This document shows positions 1-9,522 of a stretch of DNA of 64,000 nt, piece by piece. Each line of letters opens with the position of its first letter. Within the stretch, counting starts at the first letter, position 1. Origin of the DNA: Lysobacterales bacterium (GTDB lineage Bacteria; Pseudomonadota; Gammaproteobacteria; Xanthomonadales; Xanthomonadaceae); the NCBI GenBank assembly GCA_019510125.1, contig JAEKKX010000006.1, positions 62,001-126,000 on the forward strand. Reading direction: 5' to 3'. Both the position numbers and the translations under genes were made by a program. The notes under the pieces are model-generated. The model was not told the DNA's origin. It made no database searches and worked only from the letters and a program-made list of their open reading frames with translations.

Positions 1-44
1 GTCGAGGCCATCACGACGTCGCATTCGGACATGAACGATCGGAC

Positions 45-584
45 ATGAGCGATCGCGAGTTGCCATCGCTGCGCGAACAGACGACCGATACGGCAGCGTA
101 CGCCAATCGCTACCGGCCTGCGCTCGTGCGCTATTTCCAGCGTCATCTGGGCAACCGGCACGATGCCGAGGATCTCGCCCAGGAAGCGCTGGCCCGCCTG
201 TGCCGGTCGGCGAGCGCGATCGAGAACGTCGAGGCGTACCTGATGCGGATCGCCTCCAATCTGCTGCGCGATCGGTACCGGCGCGACCAGAGCCAGAAGG
301 CGTCGCTGCACGACGCTTTCGATGAATGGAACGACAAACATCTGAACCCCCTGGGTGAGGTGCCCGGTGGCGATCGCGTCTACGAAGGAAGAGCGCGCCT
401 GGAGCGGTTCCTGCAGGCGCTGGACGAACTGAGCCCGCGCTGCCGGCAGGTGTTCCTGCTGCAGCGCTACGACGGAATGACCTACAGTGCGATCGCGAAA
501 CGGCTCGGGATCAGCATGAGCGCCGTCGAGAAACACATGATGCGGGCGCTGCTGCATTTCGATTCAACGCTGGAAGACCCATGA
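45..584 (+). CDS. ECF RNA polymerase sigma factor (FecI-like)
   Basis: A 179-residue group IV sigma factor that would direct RNA polymerase to a small regulon. Region 2 is visible at about residues 22-90, including DAEDLAQEAL at 40-49. Region 4 lies at about 128-172, with the helix-turn-helix segment MTYSAIAKRLGIS. There is no region 3, as expected for this class. The stop codon overlaps the start of the next gene (ATGA), which encodes a FecR-like regulator, so this is a translationally coupled sigma/anti-sigma pair. No TonB receptor gene is seen next door, so the input signal is unknown. The family assignment is firm; the regulon is not inferable. Confidence 0.93.
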   Translation: MSDRELPSLREQTTDTAAYANRYRPALVRYFQRHLGNRHDAEDLAQEALARLCRSASAIENVEAYLMRIASNLLRDRYRRDQSQKASLHDAFDEWNDKHLNPLGEVPGGDRVYEGRARLERFLQALDELSPRCRQVFLLQRYDGMTYSAIAKRLGISMSAVEKHMMRALLHFDSTLEDP

Positions 585-1618
585 CGACACCCGACTTGCA
601 CCTGATCGCCACCGGCGATCCGATCCGCTACCAGGCGGCCTGGTGGGTGGCGCGCCTGCGTGCCGACGACGTCAGCGAACTCGATCGCGAGGCGTGGCGC
701 GCCTGGATGGACGAGGACGCGCGCCATCGGGCGGCCTACCAGCGCATCGAATCGCTGTGGTCGTCGCTGGGCGAATTCGCCCCGGCGCCCGAAATCGCCG
801 CGCGCATCGAGCCCGCGCCGGACGGCTTGCCGACGCCGTCTCCACGCCCGCCTGCGCAGCGCGCGGCGCGCAGGCGCGGGGTGCGCCGGGCATGGGGTGC
901 GGTCGCGGCGATCGTGCTGGCCGCCCTCGGCATGGCGGTGTGGACGCAGTGGACCGCGCCGGTCGAGGGCGAGGTCTATCGAACGGCGATCGGCGAGCGC
1001 CGGACGCTGCTGCTGGCCGACGGCAGCAAGCTCGATCTGGACACCGGCTCCGAAGTCACCGTGCGTTTCCTCCGCGACGAGCGCCAGATCACGGTCGAGC
1101 GCGGCCGCGCCTTCTTCCGGGTGGCGACGGAGGCGCGCCCGCTGGTCGTGCGCAGCCGCTACGGCGCCGTCCGCGCGGTCGGCACGAGCTTCGAGGTGTC
1201 GCTGCTGGCGCAGGCGATCGACGTCGCGCTGTACGAGGGCCGCGTCGATCTCCTGACCGCGGCGGACGCCGCCGGCCACGACGTCAAGCTGGCGTCGCTG
1301 GCGCCGGGCCAGCGCGCCGAGGTGCGCGGCAATGCGTTCGACATGAAGCCCGGGATGGCGGCCGGCGACGCGATGCCGGCGTGGACCTCGGGCCGCCTGC
1401 AGTTCGACGACGTGCCGCTGCAGGAGGCGGTCGACGAGTTCAATCGCTACAGCCGGCCGCGGATCGTCATCGGCGATCCGGCGCTGGCCGCGCTGCGCAT
1501 CAGCGGCCGCTTCCGCAGCGACGACCCCAACGGGTTCATGGATGCGCTCCGGGTGGTCTACCGGGTGCGCGAGACACGCGGCGCGGCGGGCGAGCGCGTG
1601 CTGCGCCGAAGCCACTGA
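581..1618 (+). CDS. FecR-family anti-sigma regulator
   Basis: A 345-residue inner-membrane regulator partnered with the preceding sigma factor. The N-terminal cytoplasmic domain (about 13-55) has the DUF4880 pattern, including a DREAWRAWMDED stretch. A single transmembrane helix lies near 108-124 (VAAIVLAALGMAVW). The periplasmic FecR domain covers about 132-228 and contains ERRTLLLADGSKLDLDTGS and VGTSFEV. A short C-terminal STN/secretin-like domain (about 265-330) contains LQFDDVPLQEAVDEFNRYS. In related systems the periplasmic part senses a TonB transducer; none is encoded here. The start overlaps the sigma stop. Confidence 0.92.
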   Translation: MTTPDLHLIATGDPIRYQAAWWVARLRADDVSELDREAWRAWMDEDARHRAAYQRIESLWSSLGEFAPAPEIAARIEPAPDGLPTPSPRPPAQRAARRRGVRRAWGAVAAIVLAALGMAVWTQWTAPVEGEVYRTAIGERRTLLLADGSKLDLDTGSEVTVRFLRDERQITVERGRAFFRVATEARPLVVRSRYGAVRAVGTSFEVSLLAQAIDVALYEGRVDLLTAADAAGHDVKLASLAPGQRAEVRGNAFDMKPGMAAGDAMPAWTSGRLQFDDVPLQEAVDEFNRYSRPRIVIGDPALAALRISGRFRSDDPNGFMDALRVVYRVRETRGAAGERVLRRSH

Positions 1619-1630
1619 GGAACGAAGGAC

Positions 1631-2782
1631 ATGAAACGCATCCTTGATCGAGACCGTACCACCGACACCGCGCAGGCCGTGCCGGCACGGACTCCGGCGC
1701 GCCTGCGCGCGCTGCTGGCGTCGCTGCTGTGCGCATCGGCGCTGGCGCACGCACAGTCCGGCCCGTCCGCTGCCCACGACGACGGCCCTTACGTGCGCAT
1801 TTCCGGCAACACCCTGACCGCGGAATGGATCTGCGACGGCCAACCGTCGCAGCGCACGCGCCATCTGCGCAGGCGCGCGGTCACGCTGCCCCCGCGCTGC
1901 GCCTATCCGGACACGATCCGGATCCCGTCGGTCGAGGCGCCGGAACAGGCCGAAGTCGTGCAGGGCGTCGACAAGCTCGCCGTGATCTCCGACCTCCACG
2001 GCCAGTTCGACCTCGCTGTGCGCCTGCTGCAGGCGAACGGGGTGATCGACGCCGACCGGCGCTGGTCGTTCGGCCGCGGGCATCTGGTCGTCGTCGGCGA
2101 CTGTTTCGACCGTGGGACGCGCGTCACCGAGGTGCTGTGGCTGCTGTACGGCCTGCAGCAGCAGGCGCGCCTGGCCGGCGGCGACGTCAACGTCGTGCTC
2201 GGCAACCACGAGACGATGACCCTGCAGGGCGACCTGCGCTACCTCAACGAAAAGTACGCGGACATCGCCACTGCGATGGGCCGCCCGTATCCGGCGCTGT
2301 ACGGCGAGGACACGGTGCTGGGCCGCTGGATCCGCCGTCTTCCGGTGATGCTGAAGATCGACGGGATGCTGTTCGTGCACGGCGGCATCTCGCCCGAATA
2401 TCTGGCGCAGGGGCTGGACATGGCGGCGGCCAACGCCGCGTATCGCGGCTCGCTCGGGTTCGACAAGGACCGGATCCAGCGCGATCCGGTGCTGCGTGCG
2501 CTGTACGACGGCAAGTTGAGCCCGATCTGGTATCGCGGCTATTTCAGGGAGGACGCGCTGTCCGACGCGCAGGTCGACGACCTCCTGGCTCGCCTGGGCG
2601 TGAGCCGGATCGTCGTCGGGCACACGTCGATGCAGCGGATCGAATCCCGCTACGGCGGCAAGGTGATCGCCGTCGATACCAGCATCAAGAACGGCCAGAA
2701 CGGCGAGGTTCTGCTGATCGAGGGAACGCGGCTGCAGCGCGGGACGCTGCAGGGCGAACGGCTGCCGCTGGAAGCGGACTAG
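1631..2782 (+). CDS. secreted PPP-like metallophosphoesterase
   Basis: A 383-residue calcineurin-like phosphoesterase with an N-terminal export signal (hydrophobic stretch LLASLLCASALAHAQ at about 28-42). All metal-binding blocks are present in order: SDLHG (120-124), GDCFDRG (156-162), GNHE (191-194), HGGIS and, near the C-terminus, GHTSMQ. The GDxxDRG...GNHE spacing resembles the PPP class and Shewanella-like phosphatases more than simple nucleases. It follows the FecR gene by 12 bp and is probably co-transcribed. The GAGGAA upstream of the ATG supports this start. The substrate (phosphoprotein or small phosphoester) cannot be decided from sequence. Confidence 0.85.
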   Translation: MKRILDRDRTTDTAQAVPARTPARLRALLASLLCASALAHAQSGPSAAHDDGPYVRISGNTLTAEWICDGQPSQRTRHLRRRAVTLPPRCAYPDTIRIPSVEAPEQAEVVQGVDKLAVISDLHGQFDLAVRLLQANGVIDADRRWSFGRGHLVVVGDCFDRGTRVTEVLWLLYGLQQQARLAGGDVNVVLGNHETMTLQGDLRYLNEKYADIATAMGRPYPALYGEDTVLGRWIRRLPVMLKIDGMLFVHGGISPEYLAQGLDMAAANAAYRGSLGFDKDRIQRDPVLRALYDGKLSPIWYRGYFREDALSDAQVDDLLARLGVSRIVVGHTSMQRIESRYGGKVIAVDTSIKNGQNGEVLLIEGTRLQRGTLQGERLPLEAD

Positions 2783-2817
2783 ACGGTTCACGACGCCGCC
2801 ATCGAGGCCTCATCGAT

Positions 2818-2846
2818 GCGCCGGCCGGGTCGGGCCCGGCCGGCGC
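2818..2846. terminator. perfect 12-bp hairpin between convergent genes
   Basis: Arms 2818-2829 and 2835-2846 are exactly complementary around a 5-nt loop. It lies between the ends of the convergent phosphoesterase and copB genes and could terminate in both directions. There is no U-tract, so efficiency is uncertain. Confidence 0.5.
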
Positions 2847-2882
2847 GCTGATGCGCATTGCGCTGCACGGAATCGCGCGGGT

Positions 2883-3827
2883 TCAGAACCGCAGCCGAAC
2901 GCCCGCCACCACCCGCGTCTCGTCGACGGGTTCGTCCGCGGCGCGACGCAGGTCCGCGGTGTCGCCGAAGTGGCGCACGCGCACGACGCCGAGGTACGGC
3001 GCGAAGCGGCGGTCGAACTCGTAGCGCAGGCGCAGCCCGCCTTCGATCGCGGACAGGCCCACGCCGAGGTCGCGGGCGCGGTCGTCGCGCGCCTGCCAGC
3101 CGGCTTCGATCCGCGGCTCCAGGACCAGGCGATTGGTCAGCAGCAGCGTGTACGCGGCTTCGGCGCGCGCGGACAGGCGTCCGTCGCCGTCCAGGTAGCC
3201 GGTTGCCTCGATGTCGAACTTGCCGGGCGCGATGCCGGCGACGCCGAGCGCGGCGGCGGTGCGCGACGGGCCCGGACCGAACGTCGTGCGCACGCCCGCG
3301 AGCAGGTCCCACCAGCGCGCGACCGGGTGGCCGTAGAGCGCTTCGAGGTCGGCGTCGGCCAGGCGTCCGGCCTCGCGTTCGCCTTCGCTGCGCAGCCACA
3401 GCTTGTGCGCGTCGCTGCCGACCCAGCCCTTCGCGCCCCAGGCCTCGCCGCCGTCGCCGTCGTTCCAGCGTTCGAGGCGATCGACCATCAGGAACGCGAA
3501 CACGCTGCGTCCGTGTTCGTGGCCGTGCCCGGACGACGCGGCGGCGGCGCGGTCGGCGTCGGTGATCGGCGGGATCGGAGTCTTCGGCGCCTGCGCGTCG
3601 GGCGACGATGCGCCCGGCGGGGCATCGTCGTGCGCCATCGTGCCGCGCGACATCCTCTCCCCAGACGTCGCGTCCTGCGCCGTGGTGTCGTGCTGCATGG
3701 CATGCCCGGCGTGCGCCGCGGGATCGTGCGCCTGCGCCCACGCCGCCGCGGGCATCGCGCAGGCGAGGGCGAGGGCGCAAACGCGGCGTGCGCGGAGGTT
3801 CGCGGAGGAAGGCCTGCGTGCGTTCAT
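2883..3827 (-). CDS. copB: copper resistance outer-membrane protein CopB
   Basis: A 314-residue CopB/PcoB family protein. After a signal peptide (LALACAMPAAAWA) comes a His/Met-rich segment (AHAGHAMQHD, HGHEHG), then a beta-barrel-like domain ending in an aromatic residue (GVRLRF). It is thought to sit in the outer membrane and work with CopA in copper sequestration or export. The chosen start overlaps the stop of copA (ATGA), so the two are translationally coupled; a longer upstream reading would run into copA and lacks a signal peptide at its N-terminus. Confidence 0.93.
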   Translation of the reverse strand: MNARRPSSANLRARRVCALALACAMPAAAWAQAHDPAAHAGHAMQHDTTAQDATSGERMSRGTMAHDDAPPGASSPDAQAPKTPIPPITDADRAAAASSGHGHEHGRSVFAFLMVDRLERWNDGDGGEAWGAKGWVGSDAHKLWLRSEGEREAGRLADADLEALYGHPVARWWDLLAGVRTTFGPGPSRTAAALGVAGIAPGKFDIEATGYLDGDGRLSARAEAAYTLLLTNRLVLEPRIEAGWQARDDRARDLGVGLSAIEGGLRLRYEFDRRFAPYLGVVRVRHFGDTADLRRAADEPVDETRVVAGVRLRF

Positions 3828-5692
3828 GTGCGGCCCTCCTCGACGCGCACTTCGCGCATCATCCCGGCTTCCATGTGGTAGAGCAGGTGGCAGTGGTAGG
3901 CCCAGCGCCCCAGCGCGTCGGCGCGCACGCGATAGCTGCGTTTCGTGCCGGGCGGCATGTCGACGGTGTGCTTGCGCACCATGAACGCGCCGGCCTCGTC
4001 CTCCAGATCGCTCCACAGTCCGTGCAGGTGGATCGGATGGGTCATCATCGTGTCATTGACCAGCACGATGCGCAGGCGCTCGCCGTAGTTCATCCGCAGC
4101 GGCTCGGCCTTCGCGAACGGCTCGCCGTCGAAACTCCAGGCGAAGCGCTCCATGTGGCCGGTGAGGTGCAGCTCGACCGTGCGCCCGGGATCGCGGCCGT
4201 CGGGATCGTCGAAGCGGCTGCGCAGCATCGAATAGCTCAGCACCTTGCGGCCGTTGTCGCGCAGGCCGATGCCGGGATCGTCGAGTCGAGGCGTCGGCGC
4301 CATCGTCTGCATGTCGACCAGCGGATTGCCCGCTTCGCTGCGCGGATGCGGCTGCATGCCGCCGCCGTGGTCCATGCCTGCGTGGTTCATGCCCGAGTGA
4401 TCCATGCCCGCGTGGTCCATGCCCGAGTGATCCATCCCCGGCATCGACCCCTGCATGTTGCCGCCGCAGCCGCCCTCCATGCCCTTCATCGACGCCATGT
4501 CGTGGCCGCCGGATGGGGTCGCGCCGCCATGGCGCATGCCACCGTGGTCCATGCCGCCGTGGCCCATGTCGGCCATCGACAGGATCGGCCGCGGATCGAC
4601 CGCGGGCACCGGCGCGCGCAGGCCTTCGCGCACCGCGAGGGTGCCGCTGACGTAGCCGGTGCGGCCGATGTCCTGCGCGAAGATCGTGAACGCGTCCTGC
4701 CCCGACGGCGTCACCAGCACGTCGAAGGTCTCGGCCACCGCGATCCGGAATTCGTCGACCGTCACCGGATGCACCGGTTGGCCGTCGGCGGCGATCACCG
4801 TCATCGTCAGCCCCGGGATGCGCACGTCGAAATGGGTCATCGCCGAGCCGTTGATGAAGCGCAGCCGCACCGTGTCCCCGGGCGCGAACAGGCCGGTCCA
4901 GTTGCCCAGCGCGGTCGTGCCGTTGATCAGGTAGGTGTAGGTCTGCGCATTGACGTCGGACAGGTCGGTCGGGGTCATCCGCATCGCGCCCCAGGCGCGG
5001 CGGTCGCGCAGGGTCGCGGCCAGGCCGTCGCGCTTCGCGTCGCGGGCGAAATCGCCGACGGTGCGCTTGTGGTAGTTGTCGTGGCCGGGCATCGTCTTCA
5101 GCCGCGCATACAGCGCCGCGGGCGACAGATCGGTCCAGTCGCTGAGCAGCACCACGTGGTCGCGCTGGTACGCGAACGGCTCGGGCCCGGCGGGATCGAC
5201 GATCAGCGCGCCGTAGAGGCCGGCCTGTTCCTGGAAGCCGGAGTGGCTGTGGTACCAGTAGGTGCCGGACTGGCGCAGCGTGAAGCGGTAGCGGTAGGTC
5301 TCGCCGGGCGCGATGCCGTCGAAGCTCATGCCGGGCACGCCGTCCATGTTCGCCGGCAGCAGGATGCCGTGCCAGTGGATCGAGGTCGTGCCGCCGTGGC
5401 CGCCGCCGGCCGCCAGCGCGTTGCGCACGCGCAGTTCGACCGTGGCGCCTTCGCGCAGGCGCAGGGTGGGTGCGGGGATCGAACCGTTGACCGCGACGCC
5501 GGGGCGCACGCGGCCGGTGAAGTTCACCGGCAGTTCGCCGATCGAGAGATCGAAATCGGTGCCGGCGAGGACGGGCACGCGCGGCGCGGCGAAGCCGGCA
5601 TGCGGCCAGCCGAACGCGGCGAGCACGCCGCCGCCGGCCAGGCCCTGGACGAAACGGCGACGCGACGGGTCGCCGGGAGAATGGATGGACAT
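3824..5692 (-). CDS. copA: periplasmic multicopper oxidase CopA
   Basis: A 622-residue copper-resistance multicopper oxidase. The twin-arginine signal (RRRFVQGLAGGG) implies export of the folded protein. Copper ligands are seen as IHWHG, TYWYHSHSG, HPIHLHG and the C-terminal HCHLLYHMEAGMM. A Met/His-rich insert in the middle (repeated DHSGM/DHAGM units, plus-strand 4370-4500) is typical of CopA/PcoA and probably binds extra Cu(I). It oxidises or sequesters periplasmic copper. It follows copL and is coupled to copB, giving the xanthomonad order copL-copA-copB. Confidence 0.96.
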   Translation of the reverse strand: MSIHSPGDPSRRRFVQGLAGGGVLAAFGWPHAGFAAPRVPVLAGTDFDLSIGELPVNFTGRVRPGVAVNGSIPAPTLRLREGATVELRVRNALAAGGGHGGTTSIHWHGILLPANMDGVPGMSFDGIAPGETYRYRFTLRQSGTYWYHSHSGFQEQAGLYGALIVDPAGPEPFAYQRDHVVLLSDWTDLSPAALYARLKTMPGHDNYHKRTVGDFARDAKRDGLAATLRDRRAWGAMRMTPTDLSDVNAQTYTYLINGTTALGNWTGLFAPGDTVRLRFINGSAMTHFDVRIPGLTMTVIAADGQPVHPVTVDEFRIAVAETFDVLVTPSGQDAFTIFAQDIGRTGYVSGTLAVREGLRAPVPAVDPRPILSMADMGHGGMDHGGMRHGGATPSGGHDMASMKGMEGGCGGNMQGSMPGMDHSGMDHAGMDHSGMNHAGMDHGGGMQPHPRSEAGNPLVDMQTMAPTPRLDDPGIGLRDNGRKVLSYSMLRSRFDDPDGRDPGRTVELHLTGHMERFAWSFDGEPFAKAEPLRMNYGERLRIVLVNDTMMTHPIHLHGLWSDLEDEAGAFMVRKHTVDMPPGTKRSYRVRADALGRWAYHCHLLYHMEAGMMREVRVEEGRT

Positions 5693-5777
5693 GAAGGACG
5701 CTCCGGATCGGCCGCAGGCGCGGCCGCTGGACGGACAGGCTCGACGCGGGACTGCGCGCGAGCCGCGGCAGGGTCGA

Positions 5778-6188
5778 TCAGCCCGCCTGGATCGGAGGTC
5801 GCAATGGATGCGGCAGCGGCGGCGCGGCCCGGGAGTGCGCGGCGAAGGCGATCGTGGGGCTGCGCATCGGCGCCAGGGTCAGCGACGGCAGCGTCGGCAG
5901 CAGCGTGGTCGCCTGCAGCGTGCAGGCGCAACCGCAGGTCGTCGCGCCGGTGTGGTCGTGGCCGCAGCCGTCCTCGTGCGCGGGCGTGCCGGCGTGGCCG
6001 GCCGGGTGCCCGGCCGGCGTCGCGGTGTCGGCGTGGTCGTGGCAGGACTGCGACGCCGCTGCGGCGGCGATCGCGGCCCGCTGCGCCTGCGCGCAGCAGC
6101 CGTGCGCCGACGCCAGCGCCGTGCCGGCGCCGTTCGCCATGACGGCGAGCGCGAGCAGCAGGTGCAGCAGGCGGCGGAGCGGGGACAT
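5778..6188 (-). CDS. copL: CopL-like metal-binding regulatory protein
   Basis: A 136-residue small exported protein with a signal peptide (RLLHLLLALAVMANG) and a Cys/His-rich body: HGCCAQ, SCHDHAD, DGCGHDH and TTCGCAC. In Xanthomonas a short protein of this type directly upstream of copAB is needed for copper-inducible expression of the operon. Position and composition both match. The conserved CGCAC cluster suggests direct copper binding. Its molecular mechanism is not established, and family identity rests on context plus composition. Confidence 0.85.
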   Translation of the reverse strand: MSPLRRLLHLLLALAVMANGAGTALASAHGCCAQAQRAAIAAAAASQSCHDHADTATPAGHPAGHAGTPAHEDGCGHDHTGATTCGCACTLQATTLLPTLPSLTLAPMRSPTIAFAAHSRAAPPLPHPLRPPIQAG

Positions 6189-6234
6189 GGCGGCAGTGTA
6201 GCGCCGACCGGGGCGGGGGCAGGCGACCCGGGGG

Positions 6235-6429
6235 TCAGGCCGCGTTCACCGTGTAGCCCTCGGCCGCGATGGCGGCCGCGATCCGCGTCGCGGGCAGGTC
6301 CGCTTCGACCACGACCGACTTCGTCTCCAGGTCCACCGCGACGCGCGCGGCGGGGTCCAGCGCCTGCACGGCGCGGGTGATCGCGCGGACGCAGTGGCCG
6401 CAGGTCATGCCTTCGACGGTGAACTTCAT
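6235..6429 (-). CDS. copZ: CopZ-like copper chaperone (HMA domain)
   Basis: A 64-residue single heavy-metal-associated domain with the ferredoxin-like fold pattern and the Cu(I)-binding GMTCGHC motif at residues 7-13. Family members carry Cu(I) in the cytosol to P-type ATPases or CueR. The start was chosen because the protein begins directly with MKFTVEGMTC, the usual N-terminus of the family, and because a divergent MerR-type promoter lies just upstream (6468-6498). It points away from the copper ATPase and shares its regulatory region. Confidence 0.93.
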   Translation of the reverse strand: MKFTVEGMTCGHCVRAITRAVQALDPAARVAVDLETKSVVVEADLPATRIAAAIAAEGYTVNAA

Positions 6430-6467
6430 GGCGGACTCCGGTGGGTCGGGGAACGAGGACGCTGCGC

Positions 6468-6498
6468 AGTCTCGGGCTTCCCCCTGCGGGAAGGTCAA
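6468..6498 (-). promoter_or_regulatory. CueR-type promoter for the copper chaperone
   Basis: On the minus strand a TTGACC -35 (6493-6498) and GAGACT -10 (6468-6473) are separated by 19 bp. That over-long spacer is the hallmark of MerR-family activation. The spacer carries a dyad of the CueR kind (CCTTCCC...GGGGAAG). It could serve copZ and possibly copL-copA-copB beyond it. Confidence 0.75.
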
Positions 6499-6522
6499 GC
6501 GCCGCGCGCCGTGCGGACGCGC

Positions 6523-6553
6523 TTGACCTTGCCCCGCGGGGAAGGTCGATGCT
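6523..6553 (+). promoter_or_regulatory. CueR-type promoter for the copper ATPase gene
   Basis: TTGACC (6523-6528) and GATGCT (6548-6553) are spaced by 19 bp, with the near-perfect dyad ACCTTGCCC/GGGGAAGGT inside the spacer. This is the architecture of CueR/CopR-regulated copA promoters. It lies 27 bp upstream of the ATPase start and is divergent from a second copy at 6468-6498. Confidence 0.8.
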
Positions 6554-6580
6554 GTGGCCGTCGTCCACCGGAGTACCGCC

Positions 6581-9022
6581 ATGTCGTCGTCCCCTGCCGC
6601 CGCGCCCGGCGGGCACCTGCGCTTCCCGGTGGTCGGCATGACCTGCGCCTCCTGCGCCGGGCGGGTCGAGTGCGCGCTGGCGGCGGCGCCGGGCGTGGCC
6701 TCGGCCACGGTGAACCTGGCGAGCGAACGCGCCGACGTGCGCGGCGAGGGCCTCGATGCCGCCGCGCTGGCCGCGGCGGTCGAGGCCGCCGGCTACGCCG
6801 CCGGGGCGACCGATCTGGCGTTCGACATCGCCGGCATGACCTGCGCCTCCTGCGTCGGCCGGGTGGAGCGCGCGCTGTCGGCGGTGCCGGGCGTGACCGC
6901 GGCGTCGGTCAACCTCGCCACCGAGCGCGCGACCGTGACCGCGCTGGTCGATCCGGCCGACGCCGGCGCGATCGACGCCCTCGCCGCGCGGCTGATCGCC
7001 GCGGTGGACGCCGCCGGCTACACCGCGCGCGTGCATGCCGACGACGCGCCGGTCGCCATGGCCGCGCCGCGGATGGATCGCGAGACCTGGCATCTGCTGA
7101 TCGCCATCGCGCTCACCCTGCCGCTGGTCGTGCCGATGCTGGCGCTGCCGTTCGGCCGCCACGTCATGCTGCCGGGCTGGGTGCAGTGGGCGCTGGCGAC
7201 GCCGGTGCAGTTCTGGCTGGGCGCGCGCTTCTACCGCGCCGGCTGGCGCGCGCTGAAGGCAGGCACCGGCAACATGGACCTGCTGGTGGCGCTGGGCACC
7301 AGCGCGGCCTACGGACTCAGCGTGCATGCCCTGGGCATGGACGTACTGTCGTCGTCGTCGCACCACGGCATGCGCCCGCTGTACTTCGAGGCCTCGGCCG
7401 CGGTCGTCACCCTGGTGCTGCTCGGCAAATGGCTGGAGGCGCGCGCGCGCCGGCGCGCCGGCGAGGCGATCCGCGCGCTGCAGGCGCTGCGCCCGGCGCA
7501 GGCGCGGGTGCGCCGCGACGGCGTCGAACGCGACCTGCCGCTGGCCGAGGTCGCGGTCGGCGACATCGTCGCGGTGCGGCCGGGCGAACGCTTCCCGGTC
7601 GACGGCGAGGTGCTCGAAGGCCGCACCCATGCCGACGAAGCGCTGGTCACCGGCGAGTCGCTGCCGGTGGCGAAGCAGCCGGGCGATCGCGTGATCGGCG
7701 GCGCGATCAACGGCGAGGGCGCGGTGACCCTGCGCACCGTCGCGGTCGGCGCGGAAAGCGCGCTGGCGCGGATCGTGCGGCTGGTCGAGGACGCGCAGGC
7801 CGCGAAACCGCCGATCCAGCGCCTCGTCGACCGGGTCAGCGCGGTGTTCGTGCCGGTGGTGGTCGCGATCGCGCTGCTCACGCTGCTCGGCTGGGGCCTG
7901 GCGACCGGCGACTGGGGCCGCGCCACGCTCAACGCGGTCGCGGTGCTCGTGATCGCCTGTCCCTGCGCGCTGGGCCTGGCGACGCCGGCGGCGGTGATGG
8001 CCGGTACCGGCGTGGCCGCGCGCGCGGGCATCGTGGTGCGCGACGCCGAGGCGCTGGAGCGCGCGCGCGCGGTGCGGATCGTGGTCTTCGACAAGACCGG
8101 CACCTTGACCGAAGGCCGGCCGACCCTCGAAGCGGTGGTCGCCGTCGATGGCGACGCCGCCGGCCTGCGCGCGCAGGCCGCCGCGCTGCAGGCCGGCAGC
8201 GAACATCCGCTGGCGAAAGCGGTGCTGGCCGCGCACGGCGACGCGCCGCGGCCGACCGCCCGCGACGTGCAGGCGGTGGCCGGTCGCGGTCTGCGCGGCA
8301 CGATCGACGGTCGCACGTGGCTGCTCGGCAGCGCGCGGCTGCTGCAAGAGGCGGGCATCGACCCCGGCGCGCTCGCCGCGCGCGCCGAGGCGCTCGCGGC
8401 CGAAGGCTGCACGGTGTCGTGGCTGGCGATTGCCGACGGCGACGGCGGCGGCGCGGTGCGCGGCCTGCTCGCGTTCCGCGACCGCCCGCGCGCCGGCGCC
8501 GCGGAGGCGATCGCGCGCCTGCACGCGCGCGGCCTGCGCACGGCGCTGGTGTCCGGCGACAACGCCGGCGCCGCGGCCGCGGTCGCCGCCGTGATCGGCA
8601 TCGACGACGTGCGCGCGGGGGTGCTACCGGCGGGCAAGGTCGAGGCGGTGCGCGCGTTCGCGGCGCAGGCGCCGGTGGCGATGGTCGGCGACGGCATCAA
8701 CGACGCGCCGGCGCTGGCCGCCGCCGATGTCGGCATCGCCATGGGCGGCGGCACCGACGTCGCGCTGCAGGCCGCGGGCATCGCGCTGTTGCGCCCGGAT
8801 CTGCGGCTGGTGGAGGCGGCGCTCGACATTTCGGTGCGCACGGTGCGCAAGATCCGCCAGAATCTGTTCTGGGCCTTCGCCTACAACGTCGTCGGCATTC
8901 CGCTCGCCGCCGCCGGCCTGCTCGACCCGGTCTTCGCCGGCGCGGCGATGGCCTTTTCGTCGGTGAGCGTGATGGCGAACGCCCTGCTGCTGCGGCGCTG
9001 GTCGCCGCGGACCCGCGACTGA
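6581..9022 (+). CDS. cueA: Cu(I)-translocating P1B-type ATPase
   Basis: An 813-residue inner-membrane copper exporter (CopA/CueA class). It has two N-terminal HMA domains, each with GMTCASC. The transmembrane metal site is CPC within [17 protein letters not shown]. The phosphorylation site is DKTGTLTEG, the actuator motif is TGES, and the hinge is [16 protein letters not shown]. It pumps Cu(I) from cytosol to periplasm with ATP. The start lies just downstream of a MerR-type promoter. The cueR gene follows 14 bp after the stop, so pump and regulator are probably one transcript. Confidence 0.97.
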   Translation: MSSSPAAAPGGHLRFPVVGMTCASCAGRVECALAAAPGVASATVNLASERADVRGEGLDAAALAAAVEAAGYAAGATDLAFDIAGMTCASCVGRVERALSAVPGVTAASVNLATERATVTALVDPADAGAIDALAARLIAAVDAAGYTARVHADDAPVAMAAPRMDRETWHLLIAIALTLPLVVPMLALPFGRHVMLPGWVQWALATPVQFWLGARFYRAGWRALKAGTGNMDLLVALGTSAAYGLSVHALGMDVLSSSSHHGMRPLYFEASAAVVTLVLLGKWLEARARRRAGEAIRALQALRPAQARVRRDGVERDLPLAEVAVGDIVAVRPGERFPVDGEVLEGRTHADEALVTGESLPVAKQPGDRVIGGAINGEGAVTLRTVAVGAESALARIVRLVEDAQAAKPPIQRLVDRVSAVFVPVVVAIALLTLLGWGLATGDWGRATLNAVAVLVIACPCALGLATPAAVMAGTGVAARAGIVVRDAEALERARAVRIVVFDKTGTLTEGRPTLEAVVAVDGDAAGLRAQAAALQAGSEHPLAKAVLAAHGDAPRPTARDVQAVAGRGLRGTIDGRTWLLGSARLLQEAGIDPGALAARAEALAAEGCTVSWLAIADGDGGGAVRGLLAFRDRPRAGAAEAIARLHARGLRTALVSGDNAGAAAAVAAVIGIDDVRAGVLPAGKVEAVRAFAAQAPVAMVGDGINDAPALAAADVGIAMGGGTDVALQAAGIALLRPDLRLVEAALDISVRTVRKIRQNLFWAFAYNVVGIPLAAAGLLDPVFAGAAMAFSSVSVMANALLLRRWSPRTRD

Positions 9023-9036
9023 CCCGGGAGAGACCG

Positions 9037-9483
9037 ATGCCTGCAGCCTGTCCACGCACAGCGAACACGATCGCGACCGATCCGGTGCGGATCGGCGAAG
9101 CCGCGCGGTTGACCGGGGTCAGCGCGCGGCGCATCCGCCGCTACGAGGCCGAGGGCCTGCTGCCGGCCGCCGGCCGCACCGACGCCGGCTACCGGCTCTA
9201 CGGCGACGCCGACCTGCAGCGCCTGCGCTTCATCGATCGCGCGCGGGCGCTGGGCTTCCCGACCAGGCAGGTCGCGGCGCTGCTCGACCTGTGGGACGAC
9301 CGCACGCGCGCCAGCGCCGAGGTCAAGGCGCTGGCGCAGGCGCAGGCGGAGGAGCTGGCCGCGAGGATCGCGGAGATGGAGGCGATGCGGCGCACGCTCG
9401 AAGCGCTGGCCGCGCGCTGCCACGGCGACGATCGCCCGGACTGCCCGATCCTCGACGACCTGGCGTCCGGTCCGGCGCGCTGA
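9037..9483 (+). CDS. cueR: CueR, MerR-family copper-responsive activator
   Basis: A 148-residue MerR-family regulator. The N-terminal winged helix has RIGEAARLTGVSARRIRRYE and GYRLY. A long dimerisation helix follows, and the C-terminal metal-binding loop has the two-cysteine pattern CHGDDRPDCPI, as in Cu(I)/Ag(I) sensors. Two operator-like dyads in 19-bp promoter spacers upstream (6468-6553) are its likely targets. The gene is the last of the copper cluster and is convergent with the porin-like gene that follows. Confidence 0.93.
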   Translation: MPAACPRTANTIATDPVRIGEAARLTGVSARRIRRYEAEGLLPAAGRTDAGYRLYGDADLQRLRFIDRARALGFPTRQVAALLDLWDDRTRASAEVKALAQAQAEELAARIAEMEAMRRTLEALAARCHGDDRPDCPILDDLASGPAR

Positions 9484-9522
9484 GCCTCGCGTCGCCGCTC
9501 GCGGCCCCGCCGCGCCTTCCGC

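Noticed and set aside
482-2791. Long minus-strand frame opposite fecR and the phosphoesterase
   Set aside because: The plus-strand genes have complete motifs; the antisense product has none.
5879-8524. Long minus-strand frame opposite the copper ATPase
   Set aside because: It overlaps conserved ATPase motifs on the other strand and shows only low-complexity translation.
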